DNA of 64,000 bases from CBDDFQ01 sp965227035 (GTDB lineage: Bacteria > Pseudomonadota > Gammaproteobacteria > Burkholderiales > Burkholderiaceae_C): NCBI GenBank assembly GCA_965227035.1, contig OZ245724.1, positions 806,001 through 870,000 of the forward strand, given 5' to 3'. Made by a program: the position numbers and the translations under genes. Each line of letters begins with the position of its first letter. The stretch's first letter is position 1. Shown piece after piece: positions 7,865-17,044 of the stretch. The notes under the pieces are model-generated. The model did no database searches, was not told the origin of the DNA, and worked only from the letters and a program-made list of their open reading frames with translations.

Positions 7865-8307
7865 AGACTGCACTCGTCCTCAATGGCCCGAACCTCAACT
7901 TGCTAGGTACTCGCGAACCTGAAATTTATGGATCGAAAACCCTGGCCGATGTAGAAAAGATTTGCGCCGAGGCTTGCGAACAGCAGGGCTTCAAGCTTGA
8001 TTTCCGTCAGTCGAATCAGGAGGGAACGCTGGTCGATTGGTTGCATGAAGCACGCACCCTGCAAGCGAGCGGGAATCTCGCGGGCGTGGTGTTGAACGCT
8101 GGCGCATACACCCACACCTCGATCGCGATTGCAGACGCGATCAAGGGCACCGGTGTGACCCTTATCGAGCTGCATATTTCGAACGTGTTTGCGCGTGAGG
8201 AGTTTCGCCATCACTCCTATATTTCGCCGGTAGCAAAAGCAGTGATGTGCGGATTCGGCGTTCAGGGCTACGCGCTCGCTATTGCAGCGCTCAAGAACTT
8301 CGCCTGA
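7861..8307 (+). CDS. aroQ: Type II 3-dehydroquinate dehydratase
   Basis: Interconverts 3-dehydroquinate and 3-dehydroshikimate. The 148-residue protein has the type II signatures: NGPNLNLLGTREPEIYG with the catalytic Tyr, NAGAYTHTSIA, and ELHISNVFAREEFRHHSYIS with the catalytic His region. It is coupled to pcaD by an ATGA overlap. That position suggests a catabolic role in quinate breakdown towards protocatechuate (a QuiB/QutE-like role) rather than, or besides, aromatic amino acid synthesis; this is inference from context. A small CGGGAA/TTCCCG hairpin (8315-8332) lies between it and the convergent AraC gene. Confidence 0.93.
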   Translation: MKTALVLNGPNLNLLGTREPEIYGSKTLADVEKICAEACEQQGFKLDFRQSNQEGTLVDWLHEARTLQASGNLAGVVLNAGAYTHTSIAIADAIKGTGVTLIELHISNVFAREEFRHHSYISPVAKAVMCGFGVQGYALAIAALKNFA

Positions 8308-8322
8308 AGTTCGTCGGGAAAT

Positions 8323-9300
8323 TTACTTCCCGCGACCCAGCGTAGCGGAAGGGGTCTGACCGAAGCGCTCGCGATACGACTGCGAGAAGCGACCCAAGTG
8401 TGCAAAGCCGCAATCGAGTGCGACTTGGGCGACCGTGGTGGCCACGGCGGGTGAACCTAGTTTTTCATGTGCCATGTCGAGTCGAACATCGCGCAAATAC
8501 TGCATCGGGCTCGCGTCGCGGAAGCGCTTGAACGCGTCGAGCAATGTTCGCACCGGAACGTCGGCTGCGTTCGCAATATCGGCAAGTCGCAGCGGCTCGT
8601 CGGAATGCGCTTCGATAAAACCTTCAGCGCGTTTCACGCAGGCCGAAGCCGTGGCAGAGCTCTTGGCCGGCTTGCAAATATCGATGTCCTGGCAGGCTTG
8701 GCCTTCCACCAACAGATGAATCAGAAGCCGTTCGATTTCACAAGCGATCAGCGGATTGCGGCGTGCGGTGTCCATGAATGACGGCGAGGTCACCAGCACC
8801 TGCAACTGCGCGAGCCAAGCCTGTAGGCCAGGGCGCGAAAGATCGAGGCGTTCGTCGAATCGAACCGAGCGGCCCAGATGCGATTCGACCATGGTTCGAT
8901 CCAGCCGCAGCACGAACTGCTCGCAGTCTGGCGACAGGTCGGCGGTGAACGCGCTACCGGGCGCGCAGATCATTCCGCTGCCTTGGGAAACGTGCAATTC
9001 CTGACCGCCTGCGTTCACTTCGGCGTGACCGCGCAGGCAGAACATGAGCAGGTGGTAGTCGTCCACATGGCCGACATCGACTCGCATCGATGCGCCGAAA
9101 TCGATAGTGCCCAGGCCGAGTCCGCCGATGCGCACGAAATCCATGTGCGAGCGACGGCCGGTTGCCAGCGCCAAGGGAGTGAGTTCGTGCGGCTGCATGA
9201 CTCGGGAAATGCGCTCGCGGGTGTCGTCCAGATCGTACGATTCGAACAGCCGGTTCTGCCTGAGGCTGATCGGCTCGAAAAATGCAGTGGCGTTGTTCAT
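8323..9300 (-). CDS. AraC-family transcriptional regulator
   Basis: About 325 residues. The N-terminal two thirds resembles the AraC-binding-like (cupin) effector domain, e.g. DDYHLLMFCLRGHAEVN. The last 100 residues form the double helix-turn-helix, with PLRLADIANAADVPVRTLLDAFKRF and VAQVALDCGFAHLGRFSQSYRERFGQTP. Start at 9300 (MNNATAFFEPISL) is preferred on resemblance to related regulators; an in-frame ATG at 9348 would add 16 residues, and neither has a strong Shine-Dalgarno sequence. It is divergent from the ring-hydroxylating oxygenase genes and is the obvious candidate activator, as with AraC/XylS-type regulators of anthranilate and salicylate oxygenases. The effector is unknown. Confidence 0.88.
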   Translation of the reverse strand: MNNATAFFEPISLRQNRLFESYDLDDTRERISRVMQPHELTPLALATGRRSHMDFVRIGGLGLGTIDFGASMRVDVGHVDDYHLLMFCLRGHAEVNAGGQELHVSQGSGMICAPGSAFTADLSPDCEQFVLRLDRTMVESHLGRSVRFDERLDLSRPGLQAWLAQLQVLVTSPSFMDTARRNPLIACEIERLLIHLLVEGQACQDIDICKPAKSSATASACVKRAEGFIEAHSDEPLRLADIANAADVPVRTLLDAFKRFRDASPMQYLRDVRLDMAHEKLGSPAVATTVAQVALDCGFAHLGRFSQSYRERFGQTPSATLGRGK

Positions 9301-9559
9301 GGCGGGCTGCTCGTGGTCTTGATGATTGCTGGGGCGTTTCGGGGTCATCTATGGGTCGATCAGCGCAAGAAACGCGCCAAATCTGGCTGTTTCAGGGGTC
9401 GAACGGCCGAGTTGGCCGAGTGGCTGCAAACTTTCCTGCGCGATCTGGATAGAGCATGGCGCAAACCGCGAAATACGGATAGCTGGTTTGCCCTGAAGCC
9501 TGCAAGATTCAAGCACACAAAAGCCGCTTCGCTCATCGGGCGGCCAAGGAGTAGCCCAC
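9301..9559. promoter_or_regulatory. Divergent regulatory region between AraC gene and oxygenase operon
   Basis: About 260 bases without a credible gene. A direct repeat GGCCGAGT occurs at 9405-9412 and 9414-9421, nine bases apart, which could be half-sites for the AraC-type regulator. No convincing -10/-35 pair was found. Confidence 0.35.
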
Positions 9560-10852
9560 ATGAACTCGACGATCGATATCAGCGCACTGAAAGCGCACGG
9601 CCAGCCTGCCGGCGACGACACTTTGGTGCATTTCCCGCACCCCGACGGTTCCCGTGTGCCGTACAAGGTTTTCAGCTCGCAGGAGGTGTACGACCGCGAG
9701 CAGGAGCGCATCTACCGCGGCCCGATCTGGAGTTTCGTCGCGCTCGAAGCGGAAATCCCGAATCCGGGCGATTTCAAAAGCACTTTCGTCGGCGACACCC
9801 CGGTCGTGGTCACCCGCGCCACCGACGGCACTCTCGCCTGCTGGGTCAACCGCTGCGCGCATCGCGGCGCGATGGTCTGCCGTGAAGCCAAAGGCAATGC
9901 GAAATTCCATACCTGCGTCTACCACCAGTGGGCCTACGACGCCAAAGGCAACCTGACCGGCGTCCCATTCCGTCGCGGCCAGAACGGCGCGCCAGGCATG
10001 CCCGCCGATTTCAAACTGGAGAACAACAACCTCAAGCAGCTTCGATGTGAGAGCTACAAGGGTCTCGTGTTCGCGACTTTCAGCCAGGAAACCCTACCGC
10101 TTCCCGAGTTCCTCGGCCCGGAAATGACACCGTGGATCGACCGGATCCTGCATAAGCCGATCGTGTACTTGGGATGCACCCGCCAGTACGCGAAGTCGAA
10201 CTGGAAGCTCTACTACGAGAACGTCAAAGACCCGTATCACGCGAGCCTTTTGCACATGTTCCACACCACGTTCAACATCTTCCGCGTGGGCATGAAAGCG
10301 CGCTCGATTCCCGATGCAAGAAGCGGGCTGCACAGCATCATCACGGCCACGCGCCTTGACGATTCCGACACCGCATCGGCCTACAAGACGCAGGCTATTC
10401 GCTCCATGGACGATGGCTTTCAGCTGGAAGATCCGTCCGTGCTCGACTTCATCGAGGAATACGACGAACCATGCACCAACCATATCCAGGCGATCTTTCC
10501 GCAGCTCACCTTGCAGCAGATCCACAACACTTTGGTGGCGCGTCAAATTCTTCCGAAGGGTCCGAGCAATTTCGAGCTGGTGTTCCATTTCTTCGGCTAC
10601 GAAGACGACACCCCCGAGCTGCGCGCTCTTCGGATCAAACAGGCGAATCTGGTCGGGCCGGCGGGCTACATCTCGATGGAAGACACCGAGGCGACCGAGC
10701 TGGTTCAGCGCGGCACGATTCGAGACGGCGATGCGTCGTCGGTTCTCGATCTGGCGCGCCAATCGAGCGGGGAGGATCGGACGGACACGATGGTTTCGGA
10801 AAACATGCTGCGCCGGTTTTGGTCGGGTTACCAGCAATTGATGGGGTATTGA
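9560..10852 (+). CDS. Aromatic ring-hydroxylating oxygenase, alpha subunit (salicylate 5-hydroxylase / anthranilate dioxygenase type)
   Basis: Large catalytic subunit of 430 residues. The Rieske [2Fe-2S] ligands are C99-x-H101 (NRCAHRG) and C119-x2-H122 (CVYHQW). The mononuclear iron site is seen in NWKLYYENVKDPYHASLLH (about 208-226), with an acidic ligand expected further on. Segments such as ALEAEIPNPGDFK, GVPFRRG and FGPAGF-like VGPAGYIS recall NagG of salicylate 5-hydroxylase and AndAc of anthranilate dioxygenase. Salicylate 5-hydroxylation would give gentisate, whose dioxygenase is encoded at 23.9 kb, so that is the favoured guess; the substrate cannot be fixed from sequence alone. No dedicated ferredoxin or reductase gene is adjacent. 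Confidence 0.88.
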   Translation: MNSTIDISALKAHGQPAGDDTLVHFPHPDGSRVPYKVFSSQEVYDREQERIYRGPIWSFVALEAEIPNPGDFKSTFVGDTPVVVTRATDGTLACWVNRCAHRGAMVCREAKGNAKFHTCVYHQWAYDAKGNLTGVPFRRGQNGAPGMPADFKLENNNLKQLRCESYKGLVFATFSQETLPLPEFLGPEMTPWIDRILHKPIVYLGCTRQYAKSNWKLYYENVKDPYHASLLHMFHTTFNIFRVGMKARSIPDARSGLHSIITATRLDDSDTASAYKTQAIRSMDDGFQLEDPSVLDFIEEYDEPCTNHIQAIFPQLTLQQIHNTLVARQILPKGPSNFELVFHFFGYEDDTPELRALRIKQANLVGPAGYISMEDTEATELVQRGTIRDGDASSVLDLARQSSGEDRTDTMVSENMLRRFWSGYQQLMGY

Positions 10853-10853
10853 G

Positions 10854-11333
10854 ATGAGTGTTGAATCCATGCTTCGCTGGTTCGAAATCCAGCAGCTGCA
10901 GGACAGCTACAGCGCCGCGCTGGACAACGACCGCCTGGAGGACTGGGCGGCCCTGTTCACCGAGGATTGCCTTTACGAAATCGTGCCGAAGGAAAACGCC
11001 GACATGGGATTGCCGATGGGCCTGATTTATTGCGACAACCAGAAAATGCTGCGCGACCGCGTGCTGTCGCTGCGTCACGCCAGCATCTACGAGGCCCACT
11101 CATGCCGTCACCTTACGTCAGGCTTGCAAATCACGAATGTCGACGACAAGACGGTCGATGCGGAATCAAGCTATGTGGTCGTGCAGACTCGCATGAACGG
11201 CGAGTCGTTTATTTATCAGGCCGGCAAATACCTGGACCGAATCGTGCATACATCCGCCGGATGGCGTTATCAGAAGCGCCGTGTCATCTACGATACGTCG
11301 CGAGTCCAAACGCTTCTGGCCACGCCGATTTAA
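10854..11333 (+). CDS. Aromatic ring-hydroxylating oxygenase, beta subunit
   Basis: Small subunit of 159 residues with the SnoaL/NTF2-like fold; it supports the alpha-subunit hexamer or trimer structurally. Recognisable parts are LQDSYSAALDNDRLEDWAALFTEDCLYEIVPKEN, DRVLSLRHASIYEAH and the C-terminal GWRYQKRRVIYDTSR strand. It begins one base after the alpha-subunit TGA, so the two are surely co-translated. It is of normal length. The pattern matches NagH/AndAd-type small subunits. Confidence 0.88.
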   Translation: MSVESMLRWFEIQQLQDSYSAALDNDRLEDWAALFTEDCLYEIVPKENADMGLPMGLIYCDNQKMLRDRVLSLRHASIYEAHSCRHLTSGLQITNVDDKTVDAESSYVVVQTRMNGESFIYQAGKYLDRIVHTSAGWRYQKRRVIYDTSRVQTLLATPI

Positions 11334-11397
11334 GTTTAGATTTCGTCTAATTTCTTTTTCCCCGTACCTAGTACCTGTAACGCAACCTGGAGAATCC

Positions 11398-12606
11398 ATG
11401 AAGAACGTACGAGTCCACAAGGCCGTCATGAGCCTGGCCATCAACGCACTCGCTGTGACACTGGCAGCCACCATCGGCACATCCGCCATGGCCGCAGATC
11501 CGATCAAGGTCGGCGTCGCGCTGGATATTTCCGGTCCGTTCGCAGCACCCGGCGCGGAAGTCAAAGACGCGATCGATCTGGCTAAAAAGCTGCTCGACAA
11601 CAAACTCGGCGGCTATCCCGCAGAGTTCATCACCTCCGACATGGCCGGCAATCCGGAAACCGCTCGCGCCCTGGTCGATCGCATGATCCAGCGCGACAAG
11701 ATCGACATCTTCACCGGCCCGGTCGCATCGAACGTGGCGCTGGCTGTCGGCCCCACGCTGTTCGCAGCGAAGGTTCCGTACATCACGCCCAATGCCGGCC
11801 CGAGCCAGTTCTCCGGCGCAGGCTGCAACATGTTCATGTTCTCGTCGGCGTATCAGAACGACACGATGCATGAAGCGGCTGGCGCGTATGCAGCCACGAA
11901 GAACTACAAGAAAATGGTCATCATGGCGCCCAATTACCCCGCAGGTAAGGATGCTTTGACCGGCTTCAAACGCCTCTACAAAACCCCGGTGTCCGACGAG
12001 ATCTACACCAAGGTCGGCCAGGTCGACTTCGCTGCCGAACTTGCGCAACTGCGTTCGGACAAGCCCGAAGCGGTCTACATCTTCCAGCCCGGCGCAATGG
12101 GCATCGCGTTCATCAAGCAGTTCATGGCTTCCGGCCTGTCGAAAGACATCGTGCTGATCTCCTCGCCGTTCACGGCCGACGAAGACATCATTCCCGCAGT
12201 GGGCGACTCCATGGTCGGTCTGTACAACGCATCCGCCTGGGCGCACGACATGGACAACGCTGCGAACAAGAAGTTCGTCTCGGAATTCCGCAAGGCCTAC
12301 AACGGTCGTTATCCCTCGCTGTACGCAGCATTCGCGTACGACGCGATCATGATGATGGACGCTGCGGTCAGGGACGTGAAGGGCAATGTGACCGACAAGG
12401 ACGCGCTCGCCAAGGCTCTAGCCAACGCCAAGTTCGACTCGGTTCGCGGCTCCTTCAAGCTCGGCAACAACCACTTCCCGATTCAGGATTACTACCTGCG
12501 CCAGGTGTCGAAAGACGCCTCCGGCAAGGTCACCAACAAACTTCAACCCGGCAAGATCCTGACCGCGCACGTCGACTCGTACGCCAAAGATTGCGCAATG
12601 AAGTAA
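11398..12606 (+). CDS. Branched-chain-type ABC transporter substrate-binding protein
   Basis: Periplasmic receptor of 402 residues. The start at 11398 has GGAG nine bases upstream and yields a classic signal peptide (KAVMSLAINALAVTLAATIGTSAMA, cleavage near residue 34). The mature part is a type I periplasmic binding protein starting ADPIKVGVALDISGPF. It follows the oxygenase beta-subunit gene by 64 bases and precedes its own LivH, LivM, LivG and LivF partners, so the ligand is likely an aromatic acid used by the oxygenase rather than leucine; that is inference from position. Confidence 0.88.
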   Translation: MKNVRVHKAVMSLAINALAVTLAATIGTSAMAADPIKVGVALDISGPFAAPGAEVKDAIDLAKKLLDNKLGGYPAEFITSDMAGNPETARALVDRMIQRDKIDIFTGPVASNVALAVGPTLFAAKVPYITPNAGPSQFSGAGCNMFMFSSAYQNDTMHEAAGAYAATKNYKKMVIMAPNYPAGKDALTGFKRLYKTPVSDEIYTKVGQVDFAAELAQLRSDKPEAVYIFQPGAMGIAFIKQFMASGLSKDIVLISSPFTADEDIIPAVGDSMVGLYNASAWAHDMDNAANKKFVSEFRKAYNGRYPSLYAAFAYDAIMMMDAAVRDVKGNVTDKDALAKALANAKFDSVRGSFKLGNNHFPIQDYYLRQVSKDASGKVTNKLQPGKILTAHVDSYAKDCAMK

Positions 12607-12617
12607 TGGTTTGATCG

Positions 12618-12646
12618 GGACTCGAGAGGTGAGCCGTTTCGAGTCC
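12618..12646 (+). terminator. Intercistronic hairpin after the substrate-binding protein gene
   Basis: GGACTCGA (12618-12625) pairs perfectly with TCGAGTCC (12639-12646) around a 13-base loop and is followed by TCTTTC. It probably acts as a partial terminator or mRNA-stabilising structure that keeps the receptor transcript more abundant than the permease genes. Confidence 0.45.
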
Positions 12647-12690
12647 TCTTTCAGACTTCAATCACCCACATAAGGCAAGTTACCAGCGTC

Positions 12691-13611
12691 ATGGATTTCA
12701 TCTTCCTGCTCGAGCAGTTGTTCAACGGGCTGGGCTACGGCTTCATGCTGTTCATGCTCGCAGCGGGGCTGACGCTGGTGTTCGGAATCATGGACACGCT
12801 GAACCTGGCACACGGTTCACTGTTCATGGTCGGCGGCTACGTCGCTGCCAACGTGCATTCGCATAGCGGCTCGTTCGTCGGCGCCGTGCTGGCGGCAATC
12901 GCGGTCACGATGCTTTTCGCGCTCTTCCTCGAAGCGCTGCTGATTCGCAAACTCTATTCGCGCGATCACCTCTCTCAGGTGCTCGCCACGTTCGGCATCA
13001 TCCTCATCACCGATGATCTCGTGAAATACATCTGGGGTCCATCGCCTGTTCGCGCGCCCACTCCCGAAGCTCTCGCCGGTCCGATTCAACTGTTGCCCTC
13101 GCTGCCGTACCCGTCGTATCGACTGGTCATCCTCGCCGCAGGTTTGCTCATCGCGATCGGACTTTATTTCCTCGTGAATCACAGTCGCATGGGCATGCTG
13201 GTTCGCGCTGGCGCATCGAATCGCAAGATGGCCGAACTCATGGGCGTGCGGGTCACGCGGGTGTTCACGCTGGTGTTCGTGCTCGGCGCGGCGCTTGCAG
13301 CGCTGGCTGGCGCCTTGATGGGCCCGATCAGCTCAGTCGAAATCGGCATGGGCGAAGCCATCATGATTCCCGCGCTCGTGGTGATCGTCATCGGCGGCAT
13401 CGGATCGATTCGCGGTGCTTTCGTTGCGGCAATCCTGGTGGGGCTTGTCGAAACCGGCGGTCGCGCATTTCTGCCGCCTATGCTTCGCTCCTTTCTTCCG
13501 CCATCCATCGCTGCCGACATCGGACCGGCAGTGGCCAGCGTTTCGATGTACCTGCTGATGGCTGTGATTCTCGTGGTCAAACCGGCGGGGCTTTTCCCGG
13601 CACGCGCATGA
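12691..13611 (+). CDS. Branched-chain-type ABC transporter permease (LivH family)
   Basis: Inner-membrane permease of 306 residues with about eight hydrophobic segments. LivH features are the N-terminal GLGYGFMLFMLAAGLTLVFGIMDTLNLAHGSLFMVGGY and the cytoplasmic loop NHSRMGMLVRAGASNRKMAELMGV, the coupling helix region facing the ATPases. Its TGA overlaps the next permease gene (ATGA). It is part of the importer at 11.4-16.1 kb. Confidence 0.88.
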   Translation: MDFIFLLEQLFNGLGYGFMLFMLAAGLTLVFGIMDTLNLAHGSLFMVGGYVAANVHSHSGSFVGAVLAAIAVTMLFALFLEALLIRKLYSRDHLSQVLATFGIILITDDLVKYIWGPSPVRAPTPEALAGPIQLLPSLPYPSYRLVILAAGLLIAIGLYFLVNHSRMGMLVRAGASNRKMAELMGVRVTRVFTLVFVLGAALAALAGALMGPISSVEIGMGEAIMIPALVVIVIGGIGSIRGAFVAAILVGLVETGGRAFLPPMLRSFLPPSIAADIGPAVASVSMYLLMAVILVVKPAGLFPARA

Positions 13612-14621
13612 GCAGCACGACCATGGCTTCTTCGCCTTCGAGCGTCCCTGCGGTTTCCAAACCTGCAGGCAATCTTTTCTTCTCCGTCGCACCCTGGATC
13701 GTTCTGTTGATTCTTGCGGCGTTCCCGCTGGTCGCGCCCATGTTCGGCATCGAGTACTACGTGGGCTTCGTGCGCCGCGTGATGATCGTGATGTTCGCGG
13801 CGATGAGCCTGAACTTCCTCATCGGCTACGGCGGTCTCGTCGCCATGGGTCACGCCAGCTTCGTGGGTGTCGGAGCTTATTTCGTGGTTGCCATGTCCGA
13901 CGCTGGCGCAGGGTCCACATGGATGAACTCGGCGTGGGTGATGTGGCTCGTGGCCTTGCTCGGCACCGGCCTCGTCGCGGCGGCCATCGGTTCTGTCGCG
14001 CTGCGTACCAAGGGCGTGTACTTCATCATGATCACGCTGGCCTTCGCGCAGATGCTGTACTACGTCGCGGTGGGCGTGCGTCGTTACGGCGGTGACGACG
14101 GCTACACCATGATGACCAAACCGGTCATCGGCTTCACGCTCAAGACTCCCGATTTCACTTTGTACTGGATGGTGCTGCTGCTCGGCGCGATCATCTTTGC
14201 GCTCTACACCCGCATCGGCAAATCTCGATTCGGCCGCGCCATGGAAGGCATTCGCGACAACGAGACCCGTATGCAGGCACTCGGCTACCCGGTCTACCTG
14301 CTGAAGCTTTGCGCTTTCGCGGGTGCGGGTGCCATTGCAGGTTTGTCGGGCGCGCTTATCGCTACGCAAAACGGTTTCGTCAGCCCGTCGATGATGCACT
14401 GGACCCAATCGGCCACGCTGATTGTGATGGTCGTGGTCGGCGGCATCGGCAAGCGCTGGGGGGCGATCATCGGCGTGGCCATCTGGATGGTTCTGGAAGA
14501 GGTCATCAAGCAATTCACCGACTACTGGCATTGGCCGCTCGGTTTGATGCTGATCATCGTGGTGTTCTATGCGCCGCATGGCGTGGCGTCTTTGCACGCC
14601 TTGAGGAGGGCGGTCAAATGA
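13608..14621 (+). CDS. Branched-chain-type ABC transporter permease (LivM family)
   Basis: Second permease of the importer, 337 residues, about nine to ten hydrophobic segments after a short polar N-terminus. The LivM core is visible as NFLIGYGGLVAMGHASFVGVGAY, and the coupling loop as GRAMEGIRDNETRMQALGY. It overlaps the LivH-type gene at its start and the first ATPase gene at its stop (ATGA both times), so the five genes form one transcript. Confidence 0.88.
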   Translation: MSSTTMASSPSSVPAVSKPAGNLFFSVAPWIVLLILAAFPLVAPMFGIEYYVGFVRRVMIVMFAAMSLNFLIGYGGLVAMGHASFVGVGAYFVVAMSDAGAGSTWMNSAWVMWLVALLGTGLVAAAIGSVALRTKGVYFIMITLAFAQMLYYVAVGVRRYGGDDGYTMMTKPVIGFTLKTPDFTLYWMVLLLGAIIFALYTRIGKSRFGRAMEGIRDNETRMQALGYPVYLLKLCAFAGAGAIAGLSGALIATQNGFVSPSMMHWTQSATLIVMVVVGGIGKRWGAIIGVAIWMVLEEVIKQFTDYWHWPLGLMLIIVVFYAPHGVASLHALRRAVK

Positions 14622-15388
14622 GCCTCTTCGTCGCAACCGATCTGGTGAAAAAATTCGGCGCGCTTGTCGCGACCGATCATGTGAGCTTCGCGGTCGAGCC
14701 GGGGCAGCTTCATGCGCTGATCGGCCCGAACGGCGCGGGCAAATCGACGCTGGTGAACCTGATCTCCGGCCTGCTTCCTATCGACAGCGGCAAGCTGGTG
14801 CTCGATGGCGTGGACATCACTTCGTATGCGCCGCATCAACGCGTGGCTGCCGGCTTGTCGCGCTGTTTTCAGGTGACGAGTATTTTCAAGGAGCAGTCGG
14901 TTCTCGATAACCTGCTGCTGGCAGTGCAGGCGCATGAAGGCTCCAGCTTTCATTTCCTCAAGACCCGCGAGAAGGAAACCTTGTTGCTGGACAAGGCGCA
15001 TGCGCTGGCCGCACGAGTGGGGCTAGGGACGAATCTGGAAGGGCGTGCCGGCGAGATGCCGCACGGCGCGCAACGCAAGCTCGACGTAGCTCTTGCCATC
15101 GCGGCCAATCCGAAACTTCTGTTGCTGGACGAACCGATGGCCGGCATGGGTCCGGCGGAATCGGCGGAGATGGTCGAACTCATTCGCTCGCTTCGCCAGT
15201 CGACCGCGATTCTTCTGATCGAACACGACATGGATGCTGTCTTCGCCCTGGCCGATCGTATTTCGGTGCTGGTCTATGGACGTGTGCTCGTGTCCGGTAC
15301 CGCCAATGAAATTCGTGGCAATCCCGAAGTGCAGGCGGTTTATTTGGGCACCGAAGCCGAATCGGTAGCCGAGGGGGTAGAGGCATGA
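14618..15388 (+). CDS. Branched-chain-type ABC transporter ATP-binding protein (LivG family)
   Basis: ATPase of 256 residues. Walker A is GPNGAGKS (36-43), Walker B is PKLLLLDEP, and the switch histidine is in LLIEHDMD. The ABC signature is degenerate (MPHGAQRKLDVA rather than LSGGQ), as is common for LivG proteins. The start at 14618 overlaps the LivM-type stop. The C-terminal NPEVQAVYLG tail is typical of the family. Confidence 0.88.
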   Translation: MSLFVATDLVKKFGALVATDHVSFAVEPGQLHALIGPNGAGKSTLVNLISGLLPIDSGKLVLDGVDITSYAPHQRVAAGLSRCFQVTSIFKEQSVLDNLLLAVQAHEGSSFHFLKTREKETLLLDKAHALAARVGLGTNLEGRAGEMPHGAQRKLDVALAIAANPKLLLLDEPMAGMGPAESAEMVELIRSLRQSTAILLIEHDMDAVFALADRISVLVYGRVLVSGTANEIRGNPEVQAVYLGTEAESVAEGVEA

Positions 15389-16104
15389 GCGCACCATCCG
15401 CACTGCTCGAATGTCGCGGCCTTCAGGCAGGTTACGGCGCAAGCCAGGTGCTCTTCGGCATCGACTTCGATATCAAGCCGCAGGAAGTGGTGACGCTTCT
15501 GGGGCGTAACGGCATGGGCAAGAGCACGACCATCAAAACAATCGTCGGCGCACTGGCACTTCAAAAAGGCGATATCAAATTCGACGGGCGCGAGACGCAT
15601 CGCATGAAGGCCGATGCGATTGCGCGCCTGGGCGTGGCGATCGTTCCCGAAGGCCGTTTGTGTTTCCCGAACTTGACTGTGAAAGAGCATTTGCTCGCCT
15701 TCGCAGACAACCGGAATGGCCTGAAAGATTCCTGGAATATCGACAGGCTCTACGCGCTGTTCCCGCGCCTGAAGGAGCGGGCATCGAACATGGGCAACCA
15801 GCTGTCGGGCGGCGAACAGCAGATGCTGGCTATCGCTCGTGCGTTATCTACGAATCCGCGGTTGCTGATCCTCGACGAGGCGACTGAAGGACTGGCGCCC
15901 GTGATTCGCGAAGAAATCTGGCGCTGTCTGCGTCAGTTGAAAGAATCTGGGCAGACGATTCTCGTGGTCGATAAATACATCGATCGCCTGGTTGGGCTTG
16001 CCGACCGCCACGTCATTCTCGAACGTGGCCGAATCGTCTGGACGGGCGACTCTTCCTCGCTCAAGGCAGACAGGTCGCTCTGGACCCGCTACCTCGGCGT
16101 GTGA
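15385..16104 (+). CDS. Branched-chain-type ABC transporter ATP-binding protein (LivF family)
   Basis: Second ATPase of the importer, 239 residues, coupled to the LivG-type gene by ATGA. Walker A is GRNGMGKS, the signature LSGGEQQML is canonical, and Walker B is RLLILDEATEGL. The D-loop and switch region differ slightly from the usual LivF (VVDKYIDRLVGLADR instead of a histidine), which is worth noting but seen in some aromatic-acid importers. It ends the oxygenase-importer operon. Confidence 0.87.
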   Translation: MSAPSALLECRGLQAGYGASQVLFGIDFDIKPQEVVTLLGRNGMGKSTTIKTIVGALALQKGDIKFDGRETHRMKADAIARLGVAIVPEGRLCFPNLTVKEHLLAFADNRNGLKDSWNIDRLYALFPRLKERASNMGNQLSGGEQQMLAIARALSTNPRLLILDEATEGLAPVIREEIWRCLRQLKESGQTILVVDKYIDRLVGLADRHVILERGRIVWTGDSSSLKADRSLWTRYLGV

Positions 16105-16142
16105 TCCGAATTCGATCGATCCGGTTGTATCGGTTCCCTAAA

Positions 16143-16967
16143 TCAGCCGGCTGATTGCGCTCTACGTTTTGCTAGTTCCTGGGCAATCAGGAATGGAGAG
16201 TGGGGCGACGCAGCGGTTGGAACGCGTCGAATTGACTTGGACGAATAGCGCCTGTCTAGCGGCGCGCTTGTGATGCGCGACGACTCGAGTCCCCCACGTT
16301 CGCGCAGAACCGAAACGACATCGTGTTGGGCGTACTGAATGGCGAGCGCCAGCGGCGTGATCGTGCTGCCTTCGAGTGTCTGGTTCACGTTGACGCCGGA
16401 ATCGAGGAGCACACGGACGATCTCGGCGTGTCCCTTGATTGCAGCCAGGTGTATTGGCGCATGACGAGAAGCGCCGAACCCCGGAAGATAAACATCGCTG
16501 TCGGCGCCTGCCTTGAGCAGCATGCGCGCTATATCGGCGGAACCTGCGCCCTTGGCCGCGTTACAGCAGATCGCGAGTGGTGTGTAGCCGGCAAAGGCCG
16601 GTGTATTGATCGATTTCCCCGCATCGTTGCCAAGCAGAAGGCGCACGGTATGTGCGTTGCCTGCCGCCGTCGCCAGATGCAGAGGCGTGAAGCCCAGACG
16701 GTCTACCTGGTTGACTCGGCTGCCTCCCCGGGCGATCAGGCGCTGTACTTCCTGAAAGTCCCCTGCGCTCGCCGCCTCGTGCAGAGGGGTACGCCTCGAA
16801 TCGATGATCGGGTCTGACGCCGGATCGATCGCTGCACCGTCGGCGCGGTAGGCGTCGCGCACAGCCACCGCACCGGTGACGCGGGAAGAAATTTTCGATG
16901 ACTGCGTGAAAGAACGCGCGGGGTAGCGTGAAGAAGAGGCGAAGGGATTGCAGGCGTTATAAGACAT
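16143..16967 (-). CDS. Ankyrin-repeat protein
   Basis: A 274-residue protein with four to five ankyrin repeats between about residues 58 and 230; consensus pieces are RTPLHEAASAGDFQEVQRLI, GFTPLHLATAAGNAHTVRLLL, APIHLAAIKGHAEIVRVLLDSG and TPLALAIQYAQHDVVSVL. The first 55 residues and the basic C-terminal tail show no known domain, and there is no clear signal peptide. Ankyrin repeats mediate protein binding; the partner is unknown. It is convergent with the LivF-type gene. A perfect 16-base palindrome (16141-16156) spans its stop codon. Confidence 0.8.
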   Translation of the reverse strand: MSYNACNPFASSSRYPARSFTQSSKISSRVTGAVAVRDAYRADGAAIDPASDPIIDSRRTPLHEAASAGDFQEVQRLIARGGSRVNQVDRLGFTPLHLATAAGNAHTVRLLLGNDAGKSINTPAFAGYTPLAICCNAAKGAGSADIARMLLKAGADSDVYLPGFGASRHAPIHLAAIKGHAEIVRVLLDSGVNVNQTLEGSTITPLALAIQYAQHDVVSVLRERGGLESSRITSAPLDRRYSSKSIRRVPTAASPHSPFLIAQELAKRRAQSAG

Positions 16968-17044
16968 GTGATTCCGCGAAATAGGGTCACGATTCTATGT
17001 GCGGAAATCCCCGTTTTCACTCGAGGCAAGTGGTCAGAAAACGT

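Noticed and set aside
13179..14636. A 485-codon minus-strand open frame opposite the LivM-type gene
   Set aside because: His/Asp/Arg-rich shadow of a clear membrane protein gene on the other strand.
16141..16156. Perfect 16-base palindrome AATCAGCCGGCTGATT over the ankyrin gene stop
   Set aside because: No loop, no T-run and no second copy noticed; it could be a chance palindrome, so it is only mentioned with the gene.
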